Shown here piece by piece: positions 1 to 8,861 of a stretch of DNA of 64,000 nt (positions are counted from its first letter, which is position 1; each line of letters begins with the position of its first letter). The notes beneath the pieces are model-generated. The model did no database searches and was not told the DNA's origin. It worked only from the letters and a program-made list of their open reading frames with translations. The position numbers and the translations under genes were made by a program. This DNA is from Rhizobium sp. Leaf371. Its GTDB lineage: Bacteria; Pseudomonadota; Alphaproteobacteria; Rhizobiales; Rhizobiaceae. The stretch covers positions 966,083 through 1,030,082 of the forward strand of contig NZ_LMQB01000001.1 of the NCBI RefSeq assembly GCF_001424045.1, read 5' to 3'.

Positions 1-54
1 GTTCGAGGAATAGATCTCCCACTTGTCTCCGTTTGCGTCCTTGCATTCTGCCAT
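1..54 (-). CDS. Partial small protein, N-terminus only
   Basis: The minus strand has three consecutive ATG codons (60-52). A purine-rich GGGAG lies just upstream (about 61-66), at good spacing for the third ATG. The frame stays open to the window edge, giving at least 18 hydrophilic residues beginning MAECKDANGDKWEIY. The rest of the gene lies outside the window, so no family can be named. The call rests only on the open frame plus the ribosome site. Confidence 0.35.
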   Translation of the reverse strand, partial: MAECKDANGDKWEIYSSN

Positions 55-327
55 CATCATCTCCCTGTTCGTGACGATGATCTTTTAGGTAACCCGCGAC
101 TTCTTCTCTACCAATCGCCTGCTCGGGAAGGTTGAGGCTTGGAGAACATCCTCCTCGTTAACCAACAGCATTAGCTATCGCGCACATAAAATGCCCGAGG
201 ACCGGGGTCCACCGATTGTGGGCTCGCGCGACGTCCTGTAGCTTTTCGTCGGGGGCCCTGCGATTGCCGCGGGGACGCTGGACGCCCACCTGAACGGTCG
301 TCCAGAGGGTTGTCTCGGGGGAGATCC

Positions 328-687
328 ATGAAAACCTTTTTGCGCATGGCCATTGCAACGACCGTCCTCGTCGCCGGTCCGGTCTCGTCCGCCTTCGCCT
401 TCGGGGCGATTGCGGTCAACGATTCGCAAGGCACGGCGGCCAGCGAAGCGGGATATGGCATGGGATGGGGAGGTTCGCGCCAGGAAGCCGAGCGCAATGC
501 CGTGCGGGAGTGCGAGTCGGCCGGAAACGACGCGTGTACGGTGGCTGTCTGGTTCGAGCGCTGCGGTGCCTATGCCGGCGACCGCGTCAACTACGGCATC
601 GGCTATGGCTCGACCGTGAAGGCGGCCGAAAAGATGGCGACGGACGAGTGCCCGAATTGCGAGATCGTCGTCTCCGATTGTCAATGA
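328..687 (+). CDS. DUF4189-family secreted protein
   Basis: The protein has 119 residues. An N-terminal signal peptide ends around the SSAFA motif, and the mature part begins FGAIAV. Two similar halves follow, each with a Gly/Tyr-rich strand (GYGMGW, YGIGYG) leading to an Ala/Glu helix and Cys pairs (CESAGNDACTV, CPNCEIVVSDC). This is the DUF4189 pattern of small periplasmic cysteine-rich proteins; its biochemical role is unknown. The start at 328 follows GGGGGAG (317-323) with a four-base gap. An in-frame ATG at 310 lies before that ribosome site and would only add residues ahead of the signal peptide. The gene stands alone. Confidence 0.75.
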   Translation: MKTFLRMAIATTVLVAGPVSSAFAFGAIAVNDSQGTAASEAGYGMGWGGSRQEAERNAVRECESAGNDACTVAVWFERCGAYAGDRVNYGIGYGSTVKAAEKMATDECPNCEIVVSDCQ

Positions 688-732
688 CGCCGGCAGCACG
701 GGTGCCGGACATGGCCTGAAGGACAGTGTCCA

Positions 733-867
733 TCAAAGCCGATGGACAGACTCGATATTGGCGCGGGGTGCTGCGGCGCCCCGGTGCGGCACGAGGACGA
801 TCGTCAGAACCGTCGCAACGAGGCACGCAATCAGAATCACGCCAAGGGGCAGGGAGGTCGGTTTCAT
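733..867 (-). CDS. Possible small single-pass membrane protein
   Basis: This 44-residue frame begins MKPTSLPLGVILIACLV and holds one strong hydrophobic segment (about residues 7-26), followed by a basic and polar tail. No clear ribosome binding site precedes the ATG. The composition suits a small inner-membrane protein, but the length and missing Shine-Dalgarno leave it uncertain. It lies among other small membrane-protein frames between the DUF4189 gene and tRNA-Lys. Confidence 0.35.
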   Translation of the reverse strand: MKPTSLPLGVILIACLVATVLTIVLVPHRGAAAPRANIESVHRL

Positions 868-1162
868 CGTTGCAGCGTCCACTCGGTCGACGGAAAGCCA
901 TGGCGCGATACAGGTGTCGTCGCGGCATGCACTCCAAGGTCTTACACACAAGCGCGTTGGCGACATCCGGAGATGGGCCTCGACGCAGATAGGACTATGC
1001 CGGGAGAAACTGTCCGCTAGCTGTCTCCTCTGCAGCCAGGCGTGTGCGGCATGCGCGATCCGGACCGTTGCGGTCACGAAAGGGTGCGCGCGGCTCTGGG
1101 CGGGAGCCCTTGCGTTGACGGACGTCGATCATACATCTCATGCCGAGAAAGGGTGGTGCACC

Positions 1163-1258
1163 ATGTATGATTTCATGATGAAGGAGCTGATCGTCGTCAT
1201 CGCGGCGCTCTGCGCCGTCTCGTTCCTAATGTTTTTTGCGCTGACCATCGCCGCTTGA
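1163..1258 (+). CDS. Small hydrophobic protein (31 aa)
   Basis: The frame encodes a short polar start (MYDFMMKE) followed by a hydrophobic helix of about 22 residues that reaches nearly to the C-terminus. A purine-rich GAGAAAGGG (about 1145-1153) lies 9-10 bases before the ATG. No family is recognised. The ribosome site and single transmembrane segment support a real small membrane protein, but the length is at the limit of what can be called. Confidence 0.45.
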   Translation: MYDFMMKELIVVIAALCAVSFLMFFALTIAA

Positions 1259-1306
1259 GAGCGTTGCAACGAAGGCGGCATGACAGTCCTTGACGTCTTT
1301 CGTCGC

Positions 1307-1447
1307 CTAAAGGACGAACATGCCGATCACCATCGCGATCGGAACGGGAACGCCGACAAGCCAGACCAGAAGCTCGCGCAGCATGAACGCCTGGTAATCG
1401 TCCAGCCCGGCGCCCTTTCGGCCCCGTCGTCTCCATGCATCCAGCAT
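1307..1447 (-). CDS. Small membrane-anchored protein (46 aa)
   Basis: The frame reads MLDAWRRRGRKGAG, then a polar linker (LDDYQAFMLRE), then one hydrophobic helix ending at the C-terminus (MFVL). The Arg/Lys-rich N-terminus before the helix suggests a cytoplasmic basic segment. A strong ribosome site, GGGAGAG (about 1453-1459 on the complement), lies five bases from the ATG. No family is recognised. It is too short for usual length cut-offs and could be missed by automatic annotation. Confidence 0.55.
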   Translation of the reverse strand: MLDAWRRRGRKGAGLDDYQAFMLRELLVWLVGVPVPIAMVIGMFVL

Positions 1448-1719
1448 TGCATCTCTCCCGTCAAAGCCCGCTTTCGCCGCTTCAACTAGGAATATGCCGT
1501 TTCGTTCCGCTTTCCGATTTTCCTGAAGACGGTTCCGAAGTGGTCAAACTGCGGGCTCATGCCGTAAACGTATCGCCGAGTCCCTCTCTCACCTCGTCCT
1601 TCTCGATCCGGCGGTTCTCCGATTCATGGACGGACCGGACGGCCGAGAATCGCGCCGACATGATTTCGGAAATGCTCGGTACGGACGTCACCGACAATGT
1701 CTGAGATAGGAAGAAGTGG

Positions 1720-1795
<76 letters not shown>

Positions 1796-2156
1796 CCGCG
1801 CCGGTCGGTGTGTTGCCCGGCGAAAGTTGGCGGAGATATGCATAGGCGTGCGGTTGCGGTCAACCCATAATTCCGTCGTCAGCTTAATTCTCAACGGGCA
1901 AACGCGGTTCCGTGATCAACGGTCAGCCTCGGCAGGGACGATCGACAGGAGGCTGCCGGGTGGCGGCCTTTGCGGCCCCCGGCCATGAGCGGCATTGCTT
2001 CCGTCATGAGCGACCGCAGGCTTCACATGCGACGTCAGGCGCCATTGCTGGGAGCGGCATCGCGCGATAACACAGGCGTCAAGCGAGTGGGCGAAGCGGG
2101 GTGGGCGGATATATGGCGCCGAACCCTGCGTCACCCGGGTTTCGAAGGGACGGACT
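1796..2156. other. Intergenic, no gene seen
   Basis: This stretch lies between tRNA-Lys and ccdA. Frames crossing it have no convincing start or composition. It presumably holds the tRNA-Lys promoter (minus) and the ccdA promoter (plus), but I could not pick out clear boxes. Confidence 0.4.
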
Positions 2157-2903
2157 GTGTCGATTGCCGATATCTCGATCTGGACCGCGGTGCTGGCCGG
2201 GGCACTGTCGTTCCTGTCGCCCTGCGTGCTGCCCCTGGTGCCGCCCTATCTCTGCTACATGGCGGGGGTTTCGGTCGATCAGTTTCGCGGCGGCGACGGG
2301 CAGGCGGCCGTGGCGACGCGCCGGGCCGTTCTGCCGTCGGCGCTTCTCTTCACGCTCGGCTTTTCCACCGTCTTCATCTCGCTGGGGATCGGCGCGTCAT
2401 CGGTCGGGCTGCTGCTTCGCCAGCATATGGATCTGCTTTCGCGGATCGGTGGCATCGTCGTGATCATCATGGGCCTGCACTTCCTCGGGCTGCTGCGCAT
2501 CGGCCTGCTCGGACGCGAGGCCCGCTTCCAGGGCGGCGGCAAGCCGGCGACGCTGTCGGGCGCCTATATCATGGGGCTCGCCTTCGGCTTCGGCTGGACT
2601 CCCTGCATCGGGCCCGTGCTCGGGACCATCCTCGGCGTCGCCGCAGCGCGCGACACGGTGTCGGAGGGGGCCTCGCTTCTCGCCGTCTACTCGCTCGGCC
2701 TTGCCATTCCGTTCTGGATCGCGGCCGCGTTCTCGGGCGCCTTCATGGGGTTCCTGTCGCGCTTCCGCCGGCATCTCGGGCTGGTCGAGAAGATCATGGG
2801 CGTGCTTCTCATCGTCACCGGCCTTGCCTTCCTGTTCGGTCTGGTCAGCACCGTTTCCATCTGGTTCCAGCAGACGTTTCCGGTGCTGATGCAGATCGGT
2901 TGA
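2157..2903 (+). CDS. ccdA: Cytochrome c biogenesis protein CcdA
   Basis: This 248-residue polytopic protein has about six transmembrane helices. CcdA passes reducing equivalents from cytoplasmic thioredoxin across the inner membrane to periplasmic partners that reduce apocytochrome c. The family hallmarks are visible: SPCVLPLVPPYLC at residues 21-33 and GWTPCIGPVLGT at 146-157, whose cysteines (C23 and C150) form the membrane redox pair. The start is GTG at 2157, with an AAGGGACG site a few bases upstream. No other cytochrome c maturation gene lies nearby. It is followed after 30 bp by an unrelated permease on the same strand. Confidence 0.9.
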   Translation: MSIADISIWTAVLAGALSFLSPCVLPLVPPYLCYMAGVSVDQFRGGDGQAAVATRRAVLPSALLFTLGFSTVFISLGIGASSVGLLLRQHMDLLSRIGGIVVIIMGLHFLGLLRIGLLGREARFQGGGKPATLSGAYIMGLAFGFGWTPCIGPVLGTILGVAAARDTVSEGASLLAVYSLGLAIPFWIAAAFSGAFMGFLSRFRRHLGLVEKIMGVLLIVTGLAFLFGLVSTVSIWFQQTFPVLMQIG

Positions 2904-2933
2904 GACGGGCAGGCACCCTTTCGGGATCATGAC

Positions 2934-3929
2934 ATGAGCGATATCTTCAGCCTCGTCGCACCGTTCTTCGGCCTCATTCTTCTCGGCTATGGTGCCGCGT
3001 ATCTCCTCGGCCGGCGATCGACGGGGGCGGCTGGCGCGTCGAAGCCGGGCCTCGAAGGCATGGCGTGGCTCAATGCCTATATTCTCTATCTCGCTCTGCC
3101 CTCGCTCTTCTTCACGCTCATCTCCCGCACGCCGATCCATGAATTGACCCGATTCGATTTCATCCTCGCCGATGTCGCCGCGACCTATTCCATCTTCACC
3201 CTGCTGTTCGTCGTCGCGCTGTGTCTGCGCCGAACGTCCATGGCAGAAGCCACGGTGCAGGGGCTTGCGGGCGCCTATGGCAATATCGGCTATATGGGGC
3301 CGGGGCTGGCGCTTCTGGCTCTCGGAGAACGGGCGGCTGTGCCGGTGGCGTTGATCTTCTCCGTCGAGAACGTCGCGCATTTCATCACGGCGCCGGCGCT
3401 GATGGCGATTGCGGGGAGCGAGAAGCAGAACCCGGCAAGGCTCGCCTTTTCCGTCCTGCGCAAGATCCTGCTGCATCCCTTCATTCTGGCGACCGTCATC
3501 GGCGTCGGCGCCGCTGCATTCCAGCTGCAGCCGCCGCTCGCGATCCGGCGGCTGATCGAGGCTTTGGCGCCGACGGCGGCGCCCTGTGCGCTGTTCGCCA
3601 TGGGGGTGACTCTCGGGCTCAGACCGCTGAAGCGGGTGCCGGTGGAACTGAGCTATATCGTTCCGGTAAAGCTCCTGCTGCACCCGGCCGTGATGTATCT
3701 CGTCCTGAGCGCCATCGGCAATTTCGACCCGATCTGGGTGCAGGCGGCCGTTCTGCTCGCGGCCCTTCCCACGGCGACGAATGTTTTCGTGATCGCCGAA
3801 CAGTACGGCGTCTGGCAGGAGCGGGCTTCCGCCACCATCCTCGTCACGACGGCGCTGTCGATGCTGAGCGTCACCGCACTTCTCTATCTGATCGGATCAG
3901 GCGGGGTGCCTGCCGATCTTTTCCCGTAA
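2934..3929 (+). CDS. AEC (auxin efflux carrier) family transporter
   Basis: The protein has 331 residues and about ten predicted transmembrane segments, with the two-bundle pattern of the AEC family. The middle carries the family-like AGAYGNIGYMGPGLALLALG (about residues 103-122), and the C-terminal half has a similar LLAALPTATNVFVIAEQYG. Bacterial members export or import organic acids or other small anions; the substrate cannot be read from the sequence. The gene follows ccdA closely. Its 3' end overlaps the convergent hydroxylase gene by 33 bp (3897-3929). Confidence 0.85.
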   Translation: MSDIFSLVAPFFGLILLGYGAAYLLGRRSTGAAGASKPGLEGMAWLNAYILYLALPSLFFTLISRTPIHELTRFDFILADVAATYSIFTLLFVVALCLRRTSMAEATVQGLAGAYGNIGYMGPGLALLALGERAAVPVALIFSVENVAHFITAPALMAIAGSEKQNPARLAFSVLRKILLHPFILATVIGVGAAAFQLQPPLAIRRLIEALAPTAAPCALFAMGVTLGLRPLKRVPVELSYIVPVKLLLHPAVMYLVLSAIGNFDPIWVQAAVLLAALPTATNVFVIAEQYGVWQERASATILVTTALSMLSVTALLYLIGSGGVPADLFP

Positions 3930-5099
3930 CCCGCCGAACATGGTCCGGATCGCGCTGCCGGGCCGCAGGCCTTCCTGCATGACAAGGCTGCGCAGGGCAC
4001 CGGCCGACGAGAGGGCCTGGAGCCCGCCCGTGCGCAGCATCTGCACCGGCAGGAAGCCGGTGAGCAACGAGCGGTTCAGCAGATCGACGCTGACCGTCCG
4101 GCTGAGGATGTCGGCACGGCGGCGCCGGTCGTAGCGATCGCCGATATCCCCGGGGATGGCCGGCCGCTCCGCCAGCATGGACACGAGAGTCATCACATCG
4201 CGCAGGCTGAGGTTCAAGCCCTGCGCGCCGATGGGCGGAAACGCATGCGCGGCCTCGCCGACGAGAATGACCCGCCCTCTGCCGAAATGCGTGGCGGCCA
4301 TGCCGGAGAGCGGGAAAGCCTGTGGTTCGGTGTCCACGGTGACCTTGCCGAGCATGGACTGCATCCGCTCTTCCACCGCGCGCGACAGAGCGGCCGGCTC
4401 CCGCGTCACCATCTCGGCCGCCCGCTCCGGGGTCATCACCCAGACGAGGCTCGAGCGTTTGCCGGGGAGCGGGACCTGCGTGAAAGGGCCCTGCTGCGTG
4501 TGGAACTCTGTCGAAATGTTTTCGTGCGGGCGTTCATGGGCGAAATTGAGCACGACCGCCGTCTGGGGATAGCTCCAGTTGCGGGTCGCAATGCCGCGGG
4601 CCTCGCGAACCAGCGAGCGTCGTCCATCGGCGCCGATCACCAGAGATGCCGTCAGCGCGCGACCGTCGGCCAATCTCAGCGTGCAGATCGTCGCGTCTTC
4701 GACCAGGCTTTCGAGCCGTGCCTCGATGCGTGCAATGGCCGGCGCCTCCGCGATCCGGTCGTTCAGACGATCGAGGAGGTGTGCGTTCGGAAGATTGTAG
4801 CCGAAGGCCTCCAGTCCGATTTCCGCGGCTCGGAAAGTGACGACGGGCGCTCGGAGGAGGCGATCCGTCCCGTCGATGATGCGCAGCGTCGCGAGCGGCG
4901 CTCCAAGCGCCGTGACATCCTCGCCGAGACCAAGCGTTCCGAGGAAGCCGATCGCCTCGTCCATCAGGGCGGTCGTGCGTCGATCGTGCGGGGCGGCGGG
5001 GGCCACGAGGGCGACGCTGCGTCCGTCACGGGAGAGGGCGAGTGCCGCGAGCGCCCCGGCAAGGCCGGCACCGACGATGGCGATGTCGTAATGATCCAT
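3897..5099 (-). CDS. UbiH/UbiF-family FAD-dependent hydroxylase
   Basis: This 400-residue flavoprotein is of the type that hydroxylates the ring of ubiquinone precursors. An N-terminal dinucleotide-binding fold starts MDHYDIAIVGAGLAG (GxGxxG at 10-15). A GADGRRSLVRE segment lies mid-protein, and the second FAD motif reads GRVILVGEAAHAFPPIGAQG (Glu replaces the usual Asp in GDAAH). The start at 5099 follows GAGGACCG at good spacing. A longer upstream extension of the frame is low-complexity and lacks family features. Which ring position it acts on (UbiH, UbiF or UbiL type) cannot be decided here. Confidence 0.85.
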   Translation of the reverse strand: MDHYDIAIVGAGLAGALAALALSRDGRSVALVAPAAPHDRRTTALMDEAIGFLGTLGLGEDVTALGAPLATLRIIDGTDRLLRAPVVTFRAAEIGLEAFGYNLPNAHLLDRLNDRIAEAPAIARIEARLESLVEDATICTLRLADGRALTASLVIGADGRRSLVREARGIATRNWSYPQTAVVLNFAHERPHENISTEFHTQQGPFTQVPLPGKRSSLVWVMTPERAAEMVTREPAALSRAVEERMQSMLGKVTVDTEPQAFPLSGMAATHFGRGRVILVGEAAHAFPPIGAQGLNLSLRDVMTLVSMLAERPAIPGDIGDRYDRRRRADILSRTVSVDLLNRSLLTGFLPVQMLRTGGLQALSSAGALRSLVMQEGLRPGSAIRTMFGGLREKIGRHPA

Positions 5100-5501
5100 G
5101 ATTCGGTCCTCTTCCGCCGCCGTTTCCGCCGCTTGCCGTGCCGCCGCACGGTCGTCTCGCGCAGGGGTCCTGTGCTGGCGGTCCCCAAGGCTTTGCGGCC
5201 CGGCAGCGCCAGTGTCGACCCCACACACGCCCACATCTAGCGCCGGCGCCGTCGTTTTGGAATGGTTGCCATTGCCGCAGGGGGCGGATATGTCCACAGA
5301 GGATTACGATCGGTGCTCGGCAATCGCCTGTTTTTGCTGGCAGGGCGTGGCAAACGATGCATATTACCGACATGCTGGCGGCGACACGGTCGCGGCGGCA
5401 GCGACAAGGTCGCGGCGGAAGAGGCGGTGCGGCGTGACCTTTCCCGTGTTCGGGTCGCCCACCGATTTTACGCGTAGCGTCAGCACAGGATTCGTCTGCC
5501 G
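5100..5501. other. Divergent intergenic region of ubiH-like and pcs genes
   Basis: About 400 bp separate two divergent genes and should hold both promoters. The frames inside are shadow-like. The only clear structure is the 20-bp tandem duplication listed separately. Confidence 0.4.
5381..5420. repeat. Two-copy 20-bp tandem repeat
   Basis: GCGACACGGTCGCGGCGGCA (5381-5400) is followed at once by GCGACAAGGTCGCGGCGGAA (5401-5420), with two mismatches. It lies about 80 bp before pcs. Its function is unknown; a simple slippage duplication is likely. Confidence 0.8.
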
Positions 5502-6227
5502 ATGAAGTTCTTCAACTACAAGCCGGTTCCCTATGCCGAGATCCGGGCTTTTTCGGTCCATGTTCTCACGGCGTCCGGTTCGTTCCTGGCCTTCCTCGGT
5601 GTCGTCGCCGCGGCGGAGCATCGCTTCGTCGACATGTTCTGGTGGCTGGGGCTGGCGCTCGCCGTCGATGGCATCGACGGGCCGATCGCCCGCAAGGTCC
5701 GGGTCAAGGAGGTTCTGCCGAACTGGTCGGGCGACACGCTCGACAATGTCATCGACTACGTCACCTATGTTCTCTTGCCGGCCTTCGCGCTCTACCAGAG
5801 CGGCATGATCGGCGAACCCTGGTCATTTGTCGCGGCGGGCGCGATCGTCATGTCCAGCGCCATCTACTATGCCGACATGGGCATGAAGACCGACGAGTAC
5901 TTCTTCTCCGGCTTCCCGGTCGTCTGGAACATGGTCGTGTTCACGCTCTTCGTCGTGAAGGCGAGCGAGCTTGCCGCATCCATCGTCGTCTTCGTCTCGG
6001 TGTTCCTCACCTTCATGCCGATCAGCTTTCTCCATCCGGTGCGCGTGCGCCGGCTGCGGCCGCTCAACCTTGCGGTCTTCACCGCCTGGTCGGTGCTGAG
6101 CGCCTATGCGCTCCTGATGCATTTCGAGACGCCCGCCTGGGTGGTCTGGGGCGTCGTCGGCACCGGCGTCTATCTCTACGTCATCGGTTTCATCCTGCAG
6201 ATCTTCCCCAAACTCGGACGCGAATAA
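5502..6227 (+). CDS. pcs: Phosphatidylcholine synthase
   Basis: The 241-residue integral membrane enzyme makes phosphatidylcholine in one step from CDP-diacylglycerol and choline, as in rhizobia and related bacteria. The Pcs version of the CDP-alcohol phosphotransferase motif is complete: D59-G60-x2-A63-R64, twelve residues, then G77-x3-D81-x3-D85. About eight hydrophobic segments follow. The N-terminus MKFFNYKPVPYAEIRAFSVH matches what I recall of rhizobial Pcs. The start at 5502 has only a weak AGGA upstream. The gene is followed after 10 bp by a quinone reductase, perhaps co-transcribed. Confidence 0.93.
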   Translation: MKFFNYKPVPYAEIRAFSVHVLTASGSFLAFLGVVAAAEHRFVDMFWWLGLALAVDGIDGPIARKVRVKEVLPNWSGDTLDNVIDYVTYVLLPAFALYQSGMIGEPWSFVAAGAIVMSSAIYYADMGMKTDEYFFSGFPVVWNMVVFTLFVVKASELAASIVVFVSVFLTFMPISFLHPVRVRRLRPLNLAVFTAWSVLSAYALLMHFETPAWVVWGVVGTGVYLYVIGFILQIFPKLGRE

Positions 6228-6237
6228 GGAACAGGCC

Positions 6238-7212
6238 ATGGCAAGAGCAATCATGATCCGCGAGCTTGGCGGTCCTGACGTCCTGAAGATCGAGGGCGTG
6301 ACCGTTCCGCCGCCCTCGCGCGGCGAGGTGCAGATCCGGCAGGAGGCGATCGGCGTCAATTTCATCGACGTCTACTTCCGCACCGGTCTCTACAAGGCGG
6401 CGAGCCTGCCCTTCATTCCGGGCAAGGAAGGTGCGGGGATCGTGACGGCCGTGGGCGATGGCGTCTCGCTGTTTTCCCCGGGCGACAGGGTCGCCTATGC
6501 CGGCGCCGATGGAGCCTATTCGAGCGAGCGCAACATCGACGAGCAGTTGCTGATCAAGGTGCCGGACGATATTCCGCTGGAAACGGCCGCCGCGATGATG
6601 CTCAAGGGCATGACCGCGCAGTACCTCCTCAACCAGACGTTTCCGGTCGGTCCCGGAACGGTTCTCCTGTTCCATGCCGCCGCCGGCGGTGTCGGGCAGA
6701 TTGCGGGGCAGTGGGCAAAGGCCCTGGGTGCGACGGTCATCGGCACGGCGGGCTCGCCCGAGAAGATCGCGATGGCGCTGGAGCACGGCTACGACCATGT
6801 GATCGACTACCGCACGGACGATTTCGTGGCGCGGGTCAAGGACATCACCCACGGCAAGGGTGTCGACGTGGTCTATGATTCCGTCGGCAAGGACACCTAT
6901 CCCGCCTCGCTCGACTGCCTGAAACCGCGCGGCCTCTGGGTCAGTTTCGGAAATTCGTCGGGCGCCGTCGAAGCCTTCAATATCGGCGTCCTTTCCCAGA
7001 AGGGATCGCTGTTTGCAACTCGGCCGACACTCTATTCATATACCTCGACGCGGCCCCAGCTGGAGGCCTGTGCGAACGCGCTGTTCGATGTCGTGCAGAG
7101 CGGCAAAGTGCGGATCAACATCAACCAGACCTATGCTCTCGACGATGCCGGCAAGGCGCATGCGGATCTGGAAGCCAGAAAGACGAGCGGAACAACTTTG
7201 CTGATTCCCTGA
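6238..7212 (+). CDS. NADPH:quinone reductase, zeta-crystallin type
   Basis: This 324-residue medium-chain dehydrogenase/reductase has a GroES-like N-terminal domain and a Rossmann domain with AAAGGVG (147-153). The length, NFIDVYFRTGLYK and the absence of the zinc-ligand cysteines of alcohol dehydrogenases place it with the zinc-free quinone oxidoreductases, which pass electrons from NADPH to quinones. The start at 6238 follows AAGGAA. It lies between pcs and the ABC importer operon; no specific functional link is evident. Confidence 0.88.
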   Translation: MARAIMIRELGGPDVLKIEGVTVPPPSRGEVQIRQEAIGVNFIDVYFRTGLYKAASLPFIPGKEGAGIVTAVGDGVSLFSPGDRVAYAGADGAYSSERNIDEQLLIKVPDDIPLETAAAMMLKGMTAQYLLNQTFPVGPGTVLLFHAAAGGVGQIAGQWAKALGATVIGTAGSPEKIAMALEHGYDHVIDYRTDDFVARVKDITHGKGVDVVYDSVGKDTYPASLDCLKPRGLWVSFGNSSGAVEAFNIGVLSQKGSLFATRPTLYSYTSTRPQLEACANALFDVVQSGKVRININQTYALDDAGKAHADLEARKTSGTTLLIP

Positions 7213-7262
7213 GACGCCGGAACGGCGCCTGGGTATCCGCGGCTTGAGAGGAGAGGAACGGC

Positions 7263-8861
7263 GTGGCAGTTGCAATGCCTGGAGCTGACAGCACCTTGCT
7301 GTCGGTCAACAAGCTGACGAAGACGTTCGGCACATTCGCCGCTTGCGACGGGATCGATCTTGATATCCGGCCTGGTGAGATCCATGCTCTCCTCGGCGAA
7401 AACGGTGCGGGCAAGTCGACGCTCGTCAAGATGCTGTTCGGGGTTCTCGGCCCCACAAGCGGGCAGATCGCGTGGCGGGGCCAGCCGGTGCGCATCTCCA
7501 GCCCAAGCGCCGCGCGCCGCCTCGGCATCGGTATGGTGTTCCAGCATTTCTCTCTGTTCGAGGCGCTGACCGTGGCCGAGAACATCGCCCTTTCGATGGA
7601 TCCGGGCATCTCGCTCAGCAGGATTTCGGACGAGGCCGCCGCCCTTTCGGTCAGCTACGGCCTGCCGCTCGATCCGAAGGCGCATGTGGCCGATCTCTCG
7701 GTCGGAGAGCGCCAGCGGATCGAGATCGTCCGGGCGCTGCTGCAGAACCCGCAGCTGATCATTCTCGACGAGCCGACCTCCGTGCTGACGCCGCAGGAGG
7801 CCGACCGGCTGTTCGAAACGCTGGCGAAGCTCAAGGCCGAGGGACGCTCCGTTCTCTATATCAGCCACCGGCTGGAAGAGGTGCAGCGCATCTGCGACCG
7901 CGCGACCGTTCTGCGCCATGGCAAGGTGACCGGCGCCTGCGATCCGCGGCACGAGACGCCGGCCTCGCTCGCCCGCATGATGGTGGGCAGCGACGTGGCG
8001 CATGTCAGCGCGGTCGGGACGTCGACCAAGGGCCGGGTGCAACTGGAAGCGCGGCATCTCAAAGCCGCGGCCCGCACACCTTTCGCAGTCTCGCTCAAGG
8101 ATATCTGTCTGAGAGTGCATGCCGGCGAGGTGCTGGCGATCGCGGGCGTTGCGGGCAACGGGCAGGGCGAATTGTTCGATGCCTTGTCCGGGGAATATCC
8201 GACGGCTGACAACGACGCCGTCTTCATCCGTGAGAAACCGGTCGGACGGCAGGGCATCAATCAGCGGCGTGCGCTTGGCGCCGGCTTCGTGCCGGAGGAA
8301 CGTCACGGACATGCGGCGGTCTCGGCCCTGCCGCTGTCGGACAATCTCGTGCTCGCGCGCTATTATTCGGACCGGAAGGCGTTCGTCGGTGGCGGTGCGC
8401 TCGGCCTGATCCGCAACGGCGCCGTGAAGCGGGCCGCAAAGCGCATTTCCGAGGCGATGGATGTGCGCAAGAGCGGGGAGGATCCACCCGCCGGCTCGCT
8501 CTCCGGCGGCAACCTGCAGAAATTCATCGTCGGACGCGAACTCGACCGCCAGCCCTCGGTGCTCGTCGTCAACCAGCCCACCTGGGGCGTGGATGCCGGT
8601 GCCGCCAGCCGCATCCGGCAGGCGCTGGTGGATCTGGCGAAGGCAGGATCGGCCGTGCTGATCATCAGCCAGGATCTCGACGAGATCTTCGAGGTCGCCA
8701 CCGAAATCGCCGTGATCAATGAAGGCAAGCTCTCCGATCTCTACCCGGCCGCGGCTCTCTCGCGCGAAAAGATCGGACTGCTGATGGGGGGCATGCATGG
8801 GACGACCGTGTCCGAGGCCGCCGCTGCCGCGACCGTGAAAGAGACACCCCATGCGCATTGA
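7263..8861 (+). CDS. ABC importer ATPase, double NBD, nucleoside type
   Basis: The 532-residue protein has two fused nucleotide-binding domains, as in sugar and BMP/nucleoside importers. The first has GENGAGKST (45-53), LSVGERQR and LIILDEPTSVLT. The second is degenerate at Walker A (GVAGNGQGEL) but keeps LSGGNLQKFIVGREL and VVNQPTWGVD, where Gln replaces the usual Walker B-side residue. Asymmetric domains are usual for this family. The start is GTG at 7263 after GAGAGGA; an ATG at 7275 is the alternative. It overlaps the first permease by 11 bp, so the four genes to 11986 form one transcript by layout. Confidence 0.9.
   Translation: MAVAMPGADSTLLSVNKLTKTFGTFAACDGIDLDIRPGEIHALLGENGAGKSTLVKMLFGVLGPTSGQIAWRGQPVRISSPSAARRLGIGMVFQHFSLFEALTVAENIALSMDPGISLSRISDEAAALSVSYGLPLDPKAHVADLSVGERQRIEIVRALLQNPQLIILDEPTSVLTPQEADRLFETLAKLKAEGRSVLYISHRLEEVQRICDRATVLRHGKVTGACDPRHETPASLARMMVGSDVAHVSAVGTSTKGRVQLEARHLKAAARTPFAVSLKDICLRVHAGEVLAIAGVAGNGQGELFDALSGEYPTADNDAVFIREKPVGRQGINQRRALGAGFVPEERHGHAAVSALPLSDNLVLARYYSDRKAFVGGGALGLIRNGAVKRAAKRISEAMDVRKSGEDPPAGSLSGGNLQKFIVGRELDRQPSVLVVNQPTWGVDAGAASRIRQALVDLAKAGSAVLIISQDLDEIFEVATEIAVINEGKLSDLYPAAALSREKIGLLMGGMHGTTVSEAAAAATVKETPHAH

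Noticed and set aside
1435-1704. 89-residue plus-strand frame before tRNA-Lys
   Set aside because: Its start overlaps the better-supported 46-aa gene on the other strand, and composition is Ser/Pro/Arg shadow-like.
2397-3683. 428-residue frame opposite ccdA and the AEC gene
   Set aside because: Charged low-complexity sequence typical of antisense frames in GC-rich DNA.
5381-5420. CRISPR-like repeat
   Set aside because: Only two directly adjacent units with no spacers, and no cas genes in the window.
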